Below, one piece after another: positions 54,756 through 63,390 of a stretch of 64,000 nucleotides of DNA (position 1 is the stretch's first letter; the number at the start of each line of letters is the position of its first letter). The translations under genes and the position numbers were made by a program. This DNA is from JBAXTE01 sp037130365. GTDB lineage: Bacteria; Bacteroidota; Bacteroidia; Bacteroidales; WCHB1-69. The notes under the pieces were generated by a model. That model made no database searches, had not been told where the DNA came from, and was given only the letters and a program-made list of their open reading frames with translations. The stretch is taken from assembly GCA_037130365.1 (NCBI GenBank), contig JBAXTE010000011.1, forward strand, positions 1-64,000, given 5' to 3'.

Positions 54756-55762
54756 ATGCAAAAATTGGACACATCAGCTATCATCTTCCCAAAAAAATCT
54801 TAACAAACGACGAGCTTGATGCCTTTTTTCCAACTTGGAATATGAAGTCTGTAGTTAAAAAAACTGGAGTTTATTCTAGACATATTGCCGATGATGATGA
54901 GACAGCTCTTGATTTATCTGTAGCGGTATGTAAAAAGTTTTTTGCAGAAACAAATATGAAGCCTTCTGAGGTGGATGCGATTCTATATTGCACTCAATCA
55001 CCCGATTATATTATGCCGCCTAATGCGTTGCTTCTTCATCGCCACTTTGATTTTAGAGTAGATATACCTGCTTTTGACATTAATTTGGCTTGTTCTGGCT
55101 ATGTGTACGCCTTGGCAATTGCAAAATCGATGGTTGTTTCTGGAATGGCCAATAATGTTTTATTAGTAACCGCCGATACATACTCAAAATATATCAATCC
55201 TCGCGATAGATCCACACGTAGCTTGTTTGGCGATGGTGCTGCAGTAACTTTAGTGGAGCCGTGCGATGATGACTGTGGAATTCTTTCTCAATCTTTAGCT
55301 TCGGATGGAAAGTTCTATAAGAAATTTTATATCCCCGCTGGTGGTCAGCGTAAACCAAAATCCGATTCTTCTAGCTTCGAAGATATTGATGCTGTTGGAA
55401 ATGTTCACAATGAAGAACAAATTTTAATGGATGGTATTGGAATTTGGAATTATATTCGTTCAAAAATCCCTGGACATATCGAGAGCTTTTTGAAAAAGTC
55501 AAATGTCGATATGAGTCAAATTAATCAGTTTATCTTTCATCAAGCCAGTCAATTAACTTTAGACTCATTGGTGAAAGTGCTTAAAATTAACCCAGATATA
55601 TTTTTTACAAATCTCAAGGATATTGGCAATACCGTATCATCATCCATTCCAATAGCAATTGCAGATGCTCGTGCTCAAAATAAAATTCAACCCAGTGATT
55701 TAGTGCTAATCTCTGGATTTGGTGTAGGTTTGTCATACGGCTCTATGCTAATTCGTTTTTAA
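54752..55762 (+). CDS. Ketoacyl-ACP synthase III (FabH-like)
   Basis: 336 residues with the full catalytic triad: Cys114 in NLACSGYVYAL, His263 in FHQASQ, and Asn293 in DIGNTVSSS. These enzymes join an acyl-CoA starter to malonyl-ACP. A second FabH outside the fatty acid operon usually serves a special product, and the overlapping ACP-SDR-hydrolase genes fit that. Likely product, by analogy, is a short beta-keto acyl-ACP such as acetoacetyl-ACP (inference). The next gene begins at the base after its stop. Confidence 0.92.
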   Translation: MNAKIGHISYHLPKKILTNDELDAFFPTWNMKSVVKKTGVYSRHIADDDETALDLSVAVCKKFFAETNMKPSEVDAILYCTQSPDYIMPPNALLLHRHFDFRVDIPAFDINLACSGYVYALAIAKSMVVSGMANNVLLVTADTYSKYINPRDRSTRSLFGDGAAVTLVEPCDDDCGILSQSLASDGKFYKKFYIPAGGQRKPKSDSSSFEDIDAVGNVHNEEQILMDGIGIWNYIRSKIPGHIESFLKKSNVDMSQINQFIFHQASQLTLDSLVKVLKINPDIFFTNLKDIGNTVSSSIPIAIADARAQNKIQPSDLVLISGFGVGLSYGSMLIRF

Positions 55763-57067
55763 ATGAAAACGGCGATTCAACTTGTTATTCAAAATCAATT
55801 ACCTGCAATTAATCATGCGGCAAAAGTCTTTTTTGAAGATGTTTGTGGGCTTTCATTAATTATAGTTTCTGATTTCAATGTTGATGATTCGCTAATTACG
55901 CTAGGTTATTGTGCCGATAATACTTCAAATCACCCGAACATCAAGCCGTGTAATTTTTTAGAAATAGATAACGAGTTAACTTCAATAGAAATGGTTGATG
56001 TTGATGGAGTTTTATTCCCATTTGCTTGCTCATCTGATTCTCTGATGCCATTTGATCCCATTGCTCTCACATGGTTTTTAATGCTGATGCCACATGAACA
56101 AATGAGAAAATGCGATTTCGATCATCATCATCGCCCAGTTAGTCAAAATACTTGGTTGGTGAAAAAGAATCTTCATCGTCTTCCACTAATTGACATCGCT
56201 GCTAACGTGTTTTTCTCTGCGTTGAAATTGCGATTTCCAGCAATGCAGCTTCCAACCCGAACACCATTTTTTGAACCTACATTTGATATTGACATTGCTT
56301 TTGCTCATAAAGCCAAATCTATAGCCATTCATGGTCTAGGGACTTTAGCACTTGCATTAAAAGGGGATGTTGGCGAAATAAAAAATCGTATTAACGTATG
56401 GCGAAATACTGAAATTGATCCTTATGATGTTTTTGATGAACTGTTAGATGCTCTTGAAGAACAAAACCTGAAAGCTGTTTTTTTTGCCATGACAGCAAAC
56501 AGAAGTAAAAATGATAGAAATAATCACTACCGAAGTATTGAATATAGAAAATTATTAAAACGATTATCAGAAAAGCATACTGTCGGAATCCATCCAGGAT
56601 ATCTTGCTGCGGAAAATTCACAAAAATTTGCACTAGAGAAAAAAAGACTGGAAGATATTATAGAGAAAGAAGTTACCCATGTTCGTCAGCATTTTTTACG
56701 TCAATTTATTCCAGAAATGTGGCAAACATATATCGAAAATGGACTTTCCCACGATTACAGCATTGGCTATGCCACTCATGATGGGTACAAAGTAGGAACT
56801 TGCATGCCGTATCAGGCTTATGATATTGCTTTGGATAAAGTATTGCCAATTACAATTCACCCTTTTGCCCTTATGGATACCGCGTTATGGCGCTATCAGA
56901 AATCAACCAGCGAGCAAATGTTAGAGGCGACAAGACAGATTAAAATTCATCAAAAAAAATATTTATCCCCAATTTCTGCTGTTTGGCATAACTATGCAAT
57001 GCCTTATCAAAGTGTTGAATTAGAAGTGTTTAAAAAACAAATTTTAATTTTCGGTCACAATGATTAA
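55763..57067 (+). CDS. Polysaccharide-deacetylase-like protein (DUF7033 type)
   Basis: 434 residues. The N-terminal 160 residues resemble the DUF7033 region found before deacetylase domains. From about 165, the NodB-like signs are FEPTFDIDIAFAHK (Asp dyad), GIHPGYLAA (metal His), VRQHFLRQF and IGYATHDGYKVGTC, then ITIHPFALMD. Such proteins remove N-acetyl groups from sugars of exopolysaccharides. In the pathway it could expose an amino group for the new acyl chain (inference). Overlaps the next gene by eight bases. Confidence 0.78.
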   Translation: MKTAIQLVIQNQLPAINHAAKVFFEDVCGLSLIIVSDFNVDDSLITLGYCADNTSNHPNIKPCNFLEIDNELTSIEMVDVDGVLFPFACSSDSLMPFDPIALTWFLMLMPHEQMRKCDFDHHHRPVSQNTWLVKKNLHRLPLIDIAANVFFSALKLRFPAMQLPTRTPFFEPTFDIDIAFAHKAKSIAIHGLGTLALALKGDVGEIKNRINVWRNTEIDPYDVFDELLDALEEQNLKAVFFAMTANRSKNDRNNHYRSIEYRKLLKRLSEKHTVGIHPGYLAAENSQKFALEKKRLEDIIEKEVTHVRQHFLRQFIPEMWQTYIENGLSHDYSIGYATHDGYKVGTCMPYQAYDIALDKVLPITIHPFALMDTALWRYQKSTSEQMLEATRQIKIHQKKYLSPISAVWHNYAMPYQSVELEVFKKQILIFGHND

Positions 57068-57983
57068 ATATTTGAAACATCAAGATATTAATAAGGAAAA
57101 ATGGAATCTTTGCATTTCTAAAGCATTAAATTCTAGTGTGTATGCAATTTCTGATGTGCTTGATATCACTTCTCCAAATTGGGATGCATTAGTTCTCGAC
57201 GATTATCAAGCAGTTTTCCCTTTACCCTGGCGTAAGAAGCTTGGTAAAAAATATATTTATCCTCCATTTTTCTCCACTCAACTCGGACTTTTTGCTATGC
57301 AAGAGATGGATATGTCCTTATTTCTCAATGCCATTCCAAAGAAGTTTTTTTACCAAGAAATAAAATCGAACACTCATTTTTCAACCCCAATTTCTTTTAC
57401 GGTTGCTAAACAAAATAGAACTTATTATTTGGACTTATCAAAATCATACACAGAGCTAGTCACGGAGTTTTCAAAGAATCACAAACAAAATATAAATAAA
57501 GCAAATCAAAACAACCTTTTGTTATCCAAAGAAGGAGATGTGCAACCAATTATTGATTTATTTCGTCAAAATAAAGGACACTTAAGTTCATTTAAAATTA
57601 AAGATTACCAAGTACTTCATCAATTAATTTCACACCTCCGTTCCATTGGAAAAGCAGAAGTTTGGAGCGTTTTAGATGAGACAAACACCCTTTGTGCAGG
57701 TGGATTTTTTATCTCTGATTTTAATAAGACCATTTTTCTTTTCTCTGGAAGTAATGAAATTGCTAAAGATCTTCGAGCAATGTTTTTTCTTTTTGATCAA
57801 TATATCAAAGAGAATTCTTCATCAAATATGGTCTTAGATTTTGGTGGTTCTAACGATGATAATCTTGCTCGATTTTACGCTGGCTTTGGCTCTTCAGCCT
57901 TTTATTATGATACTATTTGCATCGATAAGATGGGGCAATTTGAAAAATTGTGCGTGAAAATAGTACGAAGTATTAAGAAATAG
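57060..57983 (+). CDS. FemAB/GNAT-like acyltransferase
   Basis: 307 residues, no signal peptide. The features are those of the FemAB-like branch of the GNAT fold found in exopolysaccharide clusters: an N-terminal half with PLPWRKKLGKKYIYPPFF, a long linker, and a C-terminal half with CAGGFFI, IFLFSGSN and LDFGGSNDDNLARFYAGFGS. These transfer amino-acyl or acyl groups. It is the last gene of the overlapping set and is followed by about 110 bp before a decayed gene. Donor unknown; the ACP encoded upstream is a candidate. Confidence 0.75.
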   Translation: MIKYLKHQDINKEKWNLCISKALNSSVYAISDVLDITSPNWDALVLDDYQAVFPLPWRKKLGKKYIYPPFFSTQLGLFAMQEMDMSLFLNAIPKKFFYQEIKSNTHFSTPISFTVAKQNRTYYLDLSKSYTELVTEFSKNHKQNINKANQNNLLLSKEGDVQPIIDLFRQNKGHLSSFKIKDYQVLHQLISHLRSIGKAEVWSVLDETNTLCAGGFFISDFNKTIFLFSGSNEIAKDLRAMFFLFDQYIKENSSSNMVLDFGGSNDDNLARFYAGFGSSAFYYDTICIDKMGQFEKLCVKIVRSIKK

Positions 57984-58093
57984 AATTGTAAAAAAGGTGA
58001 ATTTTGTAATTATTTTCATCACACTAATAGTGTCACACCTTTAGCGTGATAAAATGTTGTGCCTTTGTAAGCTAATAATAAAATATTTTCAAA

Positions 58094-58681
58094 ATGGATG
58101 TAATCATAAATCCTTTTATTACAAATGGATACGTTTCAAAAGAATACTTCTGTGATAGTGAAAGTGAACTAATACCGCTTTGTGAAAATCTCGAAAACAA
58201 AGTAAATATTACCCTAATATCAGCTAGAAGATTCGGGAAATCTGCATTAATTTATAGAATATTTGAACATTTTAATGATAAAAAGATAGAATTTGTATTT
58301 TTACTGATATGTATGCCACGCAGAATTTAAAAGATTTTACAGAAATTTTAGCAATGGCAGTTTTAAAAAGTTTTCCAGACAAAAATAGTCTAGGGAAGCG
58401 CTTTCTTAAATTGCTGAAAGGATTTCGTCCAATTGTTTCTTACGATGGACTTTCGGGACAACCTGAATTACATTTTGAGTTTACTCAACCGAAAGAATGT
58501 GAGCAAACCTCAGTCGAAAACATTTTTGCAAAATCATAAATTAGGAGCGGCTTCAACTGTGAAAAAAACATTAGATGCTTTGATTAAAAAAGAGATGGTG
58601 TATTGTAGTGATGAAAATGATGTTGTCTATTATTAAGTTTACGACCTGTTTTTGTCGCGATGGTTGCAAAGGGTGTTTTGA
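58094..58681 (+). pseudogene. Decayed AAA-type ATPase
   Basis: The first frame (from ATG 58094) gives NPFITNGYVSKEYFCDSE and the P-loop ISARRFGKSALIYRIF, typical of single-gene AAA ATPases of about 380 residues that end in a small winged-helix domain. Near 58300 the frame shifts; YATQNLKDFTEILAMA then continues the family pattern up to about 58530. A large middle part (Walker B, sensor) is missing. The C-terminal part reappears as KLGAASTVKKTLDALIKKEM in one frame and VYDLFLSRWLQRVF (58637-58681) in another. At least two frameshifts plus an internal deletion; not functional. Confidence 0.75.
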
Positions 58682-58759
58682 ATTAGAATCATCTCGTGAT
58701 GGTATTATTAGAAAAATTAAAAAACATCAAAAAAAATAGGATTATCACATAGAAAGTTT

Positions 58760-58767
58760 TATATTTG
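58760..58767 (+). promoter_or_regulatory. Candidate -7 box of upp
   Basis: TATATTTG fits TAnnTTTG exactly and lies 18 bp before the upp start. No clear TTTG -33 element is seen upstream, so only tentative. Confidence 0.3.
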
Positions 58768-58784
58768 AAAAAAAAATAAACGAT

Positions 58785-59444
58785 ATGATACACAATTTGG
58801 GACTAAGTCACTCACTTATAAATCAGTATGTAGCAGAAATTCGTGATGTTGAAATTCAGAAAGATTCCATGCGCTTCAGAAATAACATGACTCGTTTGGG
58901 CGAAATATTTGCGTATGAAATCAGCAAAACCTTAGACTTTTCGGAAGAAGAAATTGTTACTTCACTGGGAATGGCAAAAGTGCCGACCTTGTCACAACAA
59001 CCAGTTTTAGCAATGATTTTACGTGCTGGACTTCCTTTGCATCAGGGATTGTTGAACTTTTACGACCGTGCTGATAATGCATTCATTTCTGCTTACCGCA
59101 GACATTATAATGATGGGTCATTTGAAATTAAAATTGATTATTTGTCTAGTCCATCTCTTGAAAATAGAGTGTTAATTTTAGCAGATCCAATGTTAGCAAC
59201 TGGCCAATCAATGGTGCTTACTTATAAAGAAATTGTTGCAGCAAATGGAAAACCTAAACATACGCATATTGTGAGTGCAATTGCAAGTTCTGAAGGTGTT
59301 GAATTTTTAAAACGACACATGATTCAAGGTGAGTTTACATTTTGGACTGCTGCTATTGACGAAGAACTTACCGCTCAGTCATATATTGTCCCGGGTTTGG
59401 GTGATGCTGGTGATTTAGCATACGGGTCAAAATCATTAGAATAA
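58785..59444 (+). CDS. upp: Uracil phosphoribosyltransferase
   Basis: 219 residues, about family length. The PRPP-binding loop is LADPMLATGQSMV (family ADPMLATGGS; Gln replaces one Gly). Other family segments are ILRAGLPLHQGLL and the uracil-binding C-terminus YIVPGLGDAGDLAYG. It converts uracil and PRPP into UMP in pyrimidine salvage, in the cytoplasm. A single gene with its own likely promoter, after a pseudogene. The residue changes are mild and do not suggest loss of function. Confidence 0.92.
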   Translation: MIHNLGLSHSLINQYVAEIRDVEIQKDSMRFRNNMTRLGEIFAYEISKTLDFSEEEIVTSLGMAKVPTLSQQPVLAMILRAGLPLHQGLLNFYDRADNAFISAYRRHYNDGSFEIKIDYLSSPSLENRVLILADPMLATGQSMVLTYKEIVAANGKPKHTHIVSAIASSEGVEFLKRHMIQGEFTFWTAAIDEELTAQSYIVPGLGDAGDLAYGSKSLE

Positions 59445-59554
59445 TGTTTCAACAGTTTTATTGTACGAATGACCGCTAAATTTGATGAATTTATCGAATT
59501 TATTGCCGTCAATTCAGAAGAAAAGTGTAGCTTTGAGTTTAATATATTAGGAGC

Positions 59555-60790
59555 ATGAAAAAGATTGATTTTGAAAATATATCCATTGCTTTAAACTCAA
59601 TAAGAAGCCATCGGACTCGGACTTTTTTGACAATTTCTATTATCGCATTTGGGATTATGGCTTTGGTCGGTATTTTAACCGCTACCGATGCCATTGAAGC
59701 ATCTATTAATAAAAATTTTACGGATATGGGCGCGAACACTTTCGCAATCCAATCTAATCAATTTAGAGGCGAAGGTCATCGAAGAAATAGAGGTGGTGAA
59801 GATGGTGAAATCTCTTACAACGATGCGATGCAGTTTAAAAAAGAGTTTACTTATCCATCTATTGTATCTATTAATTATCAAAGGTCGCAAGTGATGACCT
59901 TAAAATATCTTTCAGAAAAAACGAATCCAAATGTTGGACTGTTTGGTGTTGATGAAAATTACTTTTTTACTTCTGGAAATACCATGTTTGTTGGACGAAA
60001 TATTACCCCAGAAGAGAACCAAGGTGGTGCATACGTGGCTGTTTTAGGTAAAAAAGTTGCCGATGAATTATTCAACACGGTAAGTCCAATTGATAAAGAA
60101 ATATTGATAGGTTCTATTCGTTACCGAGTTATTGGAGTTTTAAATTCAAAAGGTTCAAGTTTCGGTTTCTCGGGTGACCGCAATTGCTTTATTCCAATTA
60201 ATAATTCACGTCAGGCTTTTCCAAAAAACAATATTTCAGTAACGATTAATGTGCTTGCACTCTCTTCTAAACCAATTGATGAAGCTACATCAGAAGCTCA
60301 AGGATTATTTAGAATGATTAGAAAATTAAGACCATCTGATGAAGATAATTTTATGATTGAGAAAAGTGATAATCTCGCCAATGAACTTAACGATCAGCTT
60401 AAATATGTAACTGTAGCAGCTACAATTATTGGATTAATCACGTTGTTGGGCGCTGCAATTGGCCTTATGAATATTATGTTAGTCTCTGTAACTGAGAGAA
60501 CTCGAGAAATTGGAACTCGAAAAGCTATTGGTGCAAAAAAATCTGCAATAAAATTCCAATTCCTTACTGAATCAATAGTCATTGGTCAAATTGGGGGTAT
60601 TGTTGGAATTATACTGGGAATTATTATTGGAAATGTTGTGTCATTATTAATTGGCTCTGTTTTTATAATTCCTTGGGCATGGATAATATTAGGTGCGCTG
60701 CTTTGTTTTATCGTAGGGGTTCTTTCGGGATATATCCCTGCAAATAAAGCCGCAAATTTAGACCCTATCGAAGCACTGAGGTACGAATAG
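59555..60790 (+). CDS. MacB-type ABC transporter permease
   Basis: 411 residues. One helix near the N-terminus (RTFLTISIIAFGIMALVGIL), a periplasmic MacB-like domain (about 50-270), then three helices near the C-terminus with the FtsX signature RTREIGTRKAIGAKKSAIKFQF and the ending ANLDPIEALRYE. This family exports peptides, drugs or lipoproteins, or transmits force rather than transporting. No ATP-binding subunit or membrane fusion protein is encoded beside it in the window, so the partner must be elsewhere. GGAG is four bases before the start. Confidence 0.9.
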   Translation: MKKIDFENISIALNSIRSHRTRTFLTISIIAFGIMALVGILTATDAIEASINKNFTDMGANTFAIQSNQFRGEGHRRNRGGEDGEISYNDAMQFKKEFTYPSIVSINYQRSQVMTLKYLSEKTNPNVGLFGVDENYFFTSGNTMFVGRNITPEENQGGAYVAVLGKKVADELFNTVSPIDKEILIGSIRYRVIGVLNSKGSSFGFSGDRNCFIPINNSRQAFPKNNISVTINVLALSSKPIDEATSEAQGLFRMIRKLRPSDEDNFMIEKSDNLANELNDQLKYVTVAATIIGLITLLGAAIGLMNIMLVSVTERTREIGTRKAIGAKKSAIKFQFLTESIVIGQIGGIVGIILGIIIGNVVSLLIGSVFIIPWAWIILGALLCFIVGVLSGYIPANKAANLDPIEALRYE

Positions 60791-60810
60791 TTTTTTGCAA
60801 ATTTAACTTT

Positions 60811-61326
60811 TTATTCGTGTTCGGTCTTTTTTAATAACTCTGGTTGTAACCCTTTTTCTTTTATTAACTCAATAATTGAATTATATGTAGTATTATCTAA
60901 GGTTTTTGTCCTAGATAATATCCATAAATATTTTCTGTTTGGATGAGAAACCACGGCCCAACTATAATCAGGAGCTAACCCAATAATCCAGTAGGATCCT
61001 CTAAATGGCCAAAAAAATTGAACTTTTAACTTCGCATTATTGCTGTTTTTTACCACGAACGCTTTCCCCTTAATTCCGGCATTTGGACCATCAACAGAGT
61101 CTTTTCGACACTTGTTTTCGACGATTACATATCCCTTTGGACTTAATGTATATTCTGCAGTTGTGCTGAAACAATTTTTTTGAAACCGAGTTGGGTAGGC
61201 TGCAATTTCGTACCATAATCCAGCATATTTTTCAATATCAACTTTGTCAACCACAGCGAGAGGTTGATTAACTTTGCAACCAGCAAATAATGTCATTAAT
61301 GTAATCATATAAATAGTTTTTCTCAT
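60811..61326 (-). CDS. Outer-membrane lipocalin, Blc-like
   Basis: 171 residues from ATG 61326 (MRKTIYMITLM), chosen because it puts the lipobox LFAGC directly after the hydrophobic signal; an upstream ATG adds 15 non-hydrophobic residues. The lipocalin signature YAGLWYEIAAYPTRFQ, then VENKCRKDSVDG, and YLWILSRTKTLD match bacterial Blc lipoproteins, which bind lysophospholipids or fatty acids at the outer membrane. Convergent with the permease gene (20-bp gap). A dipeptidase gene lies upstream on the same strand. Confidence 0.9.
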   Translation of the reverse strand: MRKTIYMITLMTLFAGCKVNQPLAVVDKVDIEKYAGLWYEIAAYPTRFQKNCFSTTAEYTLSPKGYVIVENKCRKDSVDGPNAGIKGKAFVVKNSNNAKLKVQFFWPFRGSYWIIGLAPDYSWAVVSHPNRKYLWILSRTKTLDNTTYNSIIELIKEKGLQPELLKKTEHE

Positions 61327-61421
61327 CAGTTTGTCTTTCTTAACTAACAAGTAATTAGTGGAATAGTTCATCTATTATGTGCGATGACTCTTATTTAATT
61401 GAATAGATAAATTGATGAAAA

Positions 61422-62159
61422 TTAATTGCTTAACATTTCAAAATGTAAATCCATTAATGAATACCGCTCCCAACCAGTAAAATCAAAATGCCACCATTCG
61501 GTTGAGTTGTGCAAAAATCCAAAATGAGCCATAATTTTGAACAAAAAGGTGCGATTTTGAAGAATTTCTTTCGAAAAGTTCATATTTTGTGGATTTGCTC
61601 TATTCGAAAAATCGTCAAATTCAGTGGGCATAGCCAACTCTTTTCCTGTACTGAGATTTATGAGTGTTAAATCAATCGCACAACCCCTATTATGGCGAGA
61701 TCCGTAACGTGGATTTGCTACAAAATTGGTGTCAGGATATACTTTGTAAAACTTTTCGCTGGCACTGTATGGACGATATGCATCAAAAATTTTAAGACCC
61801 AGTTTGTAATAAGCTAACGAATCCTGAATGCTTTTTAATGCCATTGCAACTGGATATCGGGTATAAGCCTTTGCTTTTGTATATATTACTTTACCTGTAA
61901 AGTTAAGCGTAGTTGCGTATCGAATTTCAAGTTTTATGGTAGGAATTTGTTTTTCTAAATCTACGAGCTCATTGTTGCGGTTAAGTTTTACTTCTCTTTG
62001 ATAATCTTGAAAACAAGAAATAATTTTTAAACCATATTTGTTTGGATAATTTGGGCATTTTTGAGCCCAAGTATTCGATGCAAAAAGGGTAAAAATTGGC
62101 AATAGCAAGACTAAAACACTGTTTTTCAGATTTATATTCGAGCAAAATCGAGTTAACAT
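61422..62159 (-). CDS. D-Ala-D-Ala dipeptidase, VanX/DdpX family
   Basis: 245 residues with a signal peptide (about 1-33, ending TWAQ). Zn ligands are visible in SRHNRGCAIDLTL (SxHxxGxAxD) and EWWHFDF (ExxWH), and the substrate-binding Arg in FDAYRPYSA. The family splits D-Ala-D-Ala. The signal peptide points to a periplasmic form that recycles peptidoglycan peptides; no vanH/vanA-like genes are nearby, so this is not evidence for glycopeptide resistance. Confidence 0.9.
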   Translation of the reverse strand: MLTRFCSNINLKNSVLVLLLPIFTLFASNTWAQKCPNYPNKYGLKIISCFQDYQREVKLNRNNELVDLEKQIPTIKLEIRYATTLNFTGKVIYTKAKAYTRYPVAMALKSIQDSLAYYKLGLKIFDAYRPYSASEKFYKVYPDTNFVANPRYGSRHNRGCAIDLTLINLSTGKELAMPTEFDDFSNRANPQNMNFSKEILQNRTFLFKIMAHFGFLHNSTEWWHFDFTGWERYSLMDLHFEMLSN

Positions 62160-62299
62160 TGCAATTGGTTTAAGTTGAATCCAAATTTACAATTTTTTAA
62201 AACACAAATGCCATTGTATCCTATGTGTAGGTGTAATACATTCCCAGAAATGTCTTAACTTCGCAATCTAGTTCTCAAACCTCAAAATTCAGGATTCTT

Positions 62300-63343
62300 A
62301 TGATTGATTTTTCAAATGCCACCCTCAATAAAATAATTGTTCACAAAATAGGAAATAGCAGTCGTGATGAAGGTGTAAAGCTTTCAAAATCACTACTTTC
62401 AGTTAATGGGCTGGTAAAGGATTTATTGGCAAAATATTTTCTCACTCCCTTCAAAACCAATGAGTATTATAGCTTTTTTCACGAGTCGGACATTGCTATG
62501 AATGAGGCTTTTACTTATGTTACACATATTTTTAACCACCCAAATTCACTGCTGGAACAATCTGAAAATTTGGCAAAACATCTTTACGAAAAATCATCAC
62601 ATCCTAAGATAAAGAGTGGAGAACTTTATGTTGTGTATTTAAAGGAATGTCTTTTGAACGATGAGGTCGTTGATGCAGTTGGACTTTTTAAATCAGAATC
62701 TAAAGAGACATTTTTAAAAGTTTATCCAACGGGAGATAATTATATGATTGAACACGAAGAAGGTGTGGATATTCATAAGTTGGATAAAGGTTGTATCATC
62801 TTTAATACGCATCAGCAAGATGGTTATATGATGGCAATTGTTGATAATATTAATAAGAGTTTCGAAGCTCAATACTGGCGTGATGAGTTTCTGCACATCA
62901 AAGAATATGAAGATAGCTTTTATCACACCCAAAAAGCGATGCAAATGTGCAAGAGCTTTGTAGTGGAAAAACTGCCTGAAGCATTTGATGTTGATCGTGC
63001 TGACCAAGCGGAAATTTTGAATAAATCTTTAAGTTTTTTCAAGGAGAAATCTGAATTTTCGTTTAATGATTTTGCCCAAGAAGTTATCTCTCAGCCAGAA
63101 ATAATTGATGAATTTCATCGCTATAAACATCAGTTTGAAAGTGATAATGATTTAATAATTGATGATCAATTCAGTCTTTCAGAGAATGCTGTAGCTAAGC
63201 AATCTAAGATTTTTAAAAGCGTTTTGAAGTTAGATAAAAACTTCACAGTTTATATTCATGGGAATCGCCAAAACATTACAAAAGGTTTTGATGTTGAACG
63301 TAATAAAAATTTCTATCAGATTTTTTATACCGACGAAGTTTAA
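62300..63343 (+). CDS. Nucleoid-associated protein, NdpA/YejK family
   Basis: 347 residues, close to the usual 335. The family layout is visible: N-terminal LNKIIVHKIGN, the middle KSGELYVVYLKECLLNDEVVDAVGLFKSE, DKGCIIFNTHQQDGYMMAIVDN and AQYWRDEFLHI. E. coli YejK binds the nucleoid; the molecular role is poorly known. No signal peptide, hence cytoplasmic. Stands alone, 47 bp before an MFS gene. Confidence 0.82.
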   Translation: MIDFSNATLNKIIVHKIGNSSRDEGVKLSKSLLSVNGLVKDLLAKYFLTPFKTNEYYSFFHESDIAMNEAFTYVTHIFNHPNSLLEQSENLAKHLYEKSSHPKIKSGELYVVYLKECLLNDEVVDAVGLFKSESKETFLKVYPTGDNYMIEHEEGVDIHKLDKGCIIFNTHQQDGYMMAIVDNINKSFEAQYWRDEFLHIKEYEDSFYHTQKAMQMCKSFVVEKLPEAFDVDRADQAEILNKSLSFFKEKSEFSFNDFAQEVISQPEIIDEFHRYKHQFESDNDLIIDDQFSLSENAVAKQSKIFKSVLKLDKNFTVYIHGNRQNITKGFDVERNKNFYQIFYTDEV

Positions 63344-63390
63344 ATGTCTGCCTTTCGTAAAAGTGCATATTAACACCGTTTTTAATTATA

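Noticed and set aside
58010..58060. ATCACACTAATAGTGTCACAC-type dyad as a repressor site
   Set aside because: Short and imperfect, and in front of a pseudogene; no regulator gene nearby to support it.
59469..59558. 29-codon frame (MTAKFDEFIEFIA...) whose stop overlaps the ABC permease start (ATGA)
   Set aside because: Very short, no family match, no SD site of its own. The overlap may be chance; only expression or conservation could rescue it.
61422..62159. Vancomycin resistance (VanX)
   Set aside because: It has a signal peptide, no van ligase, dehydrogenase or regulator genes are nearby, and the host is probably Gram-negative. A peptidoglycan recycling dipeptidase is more likely.
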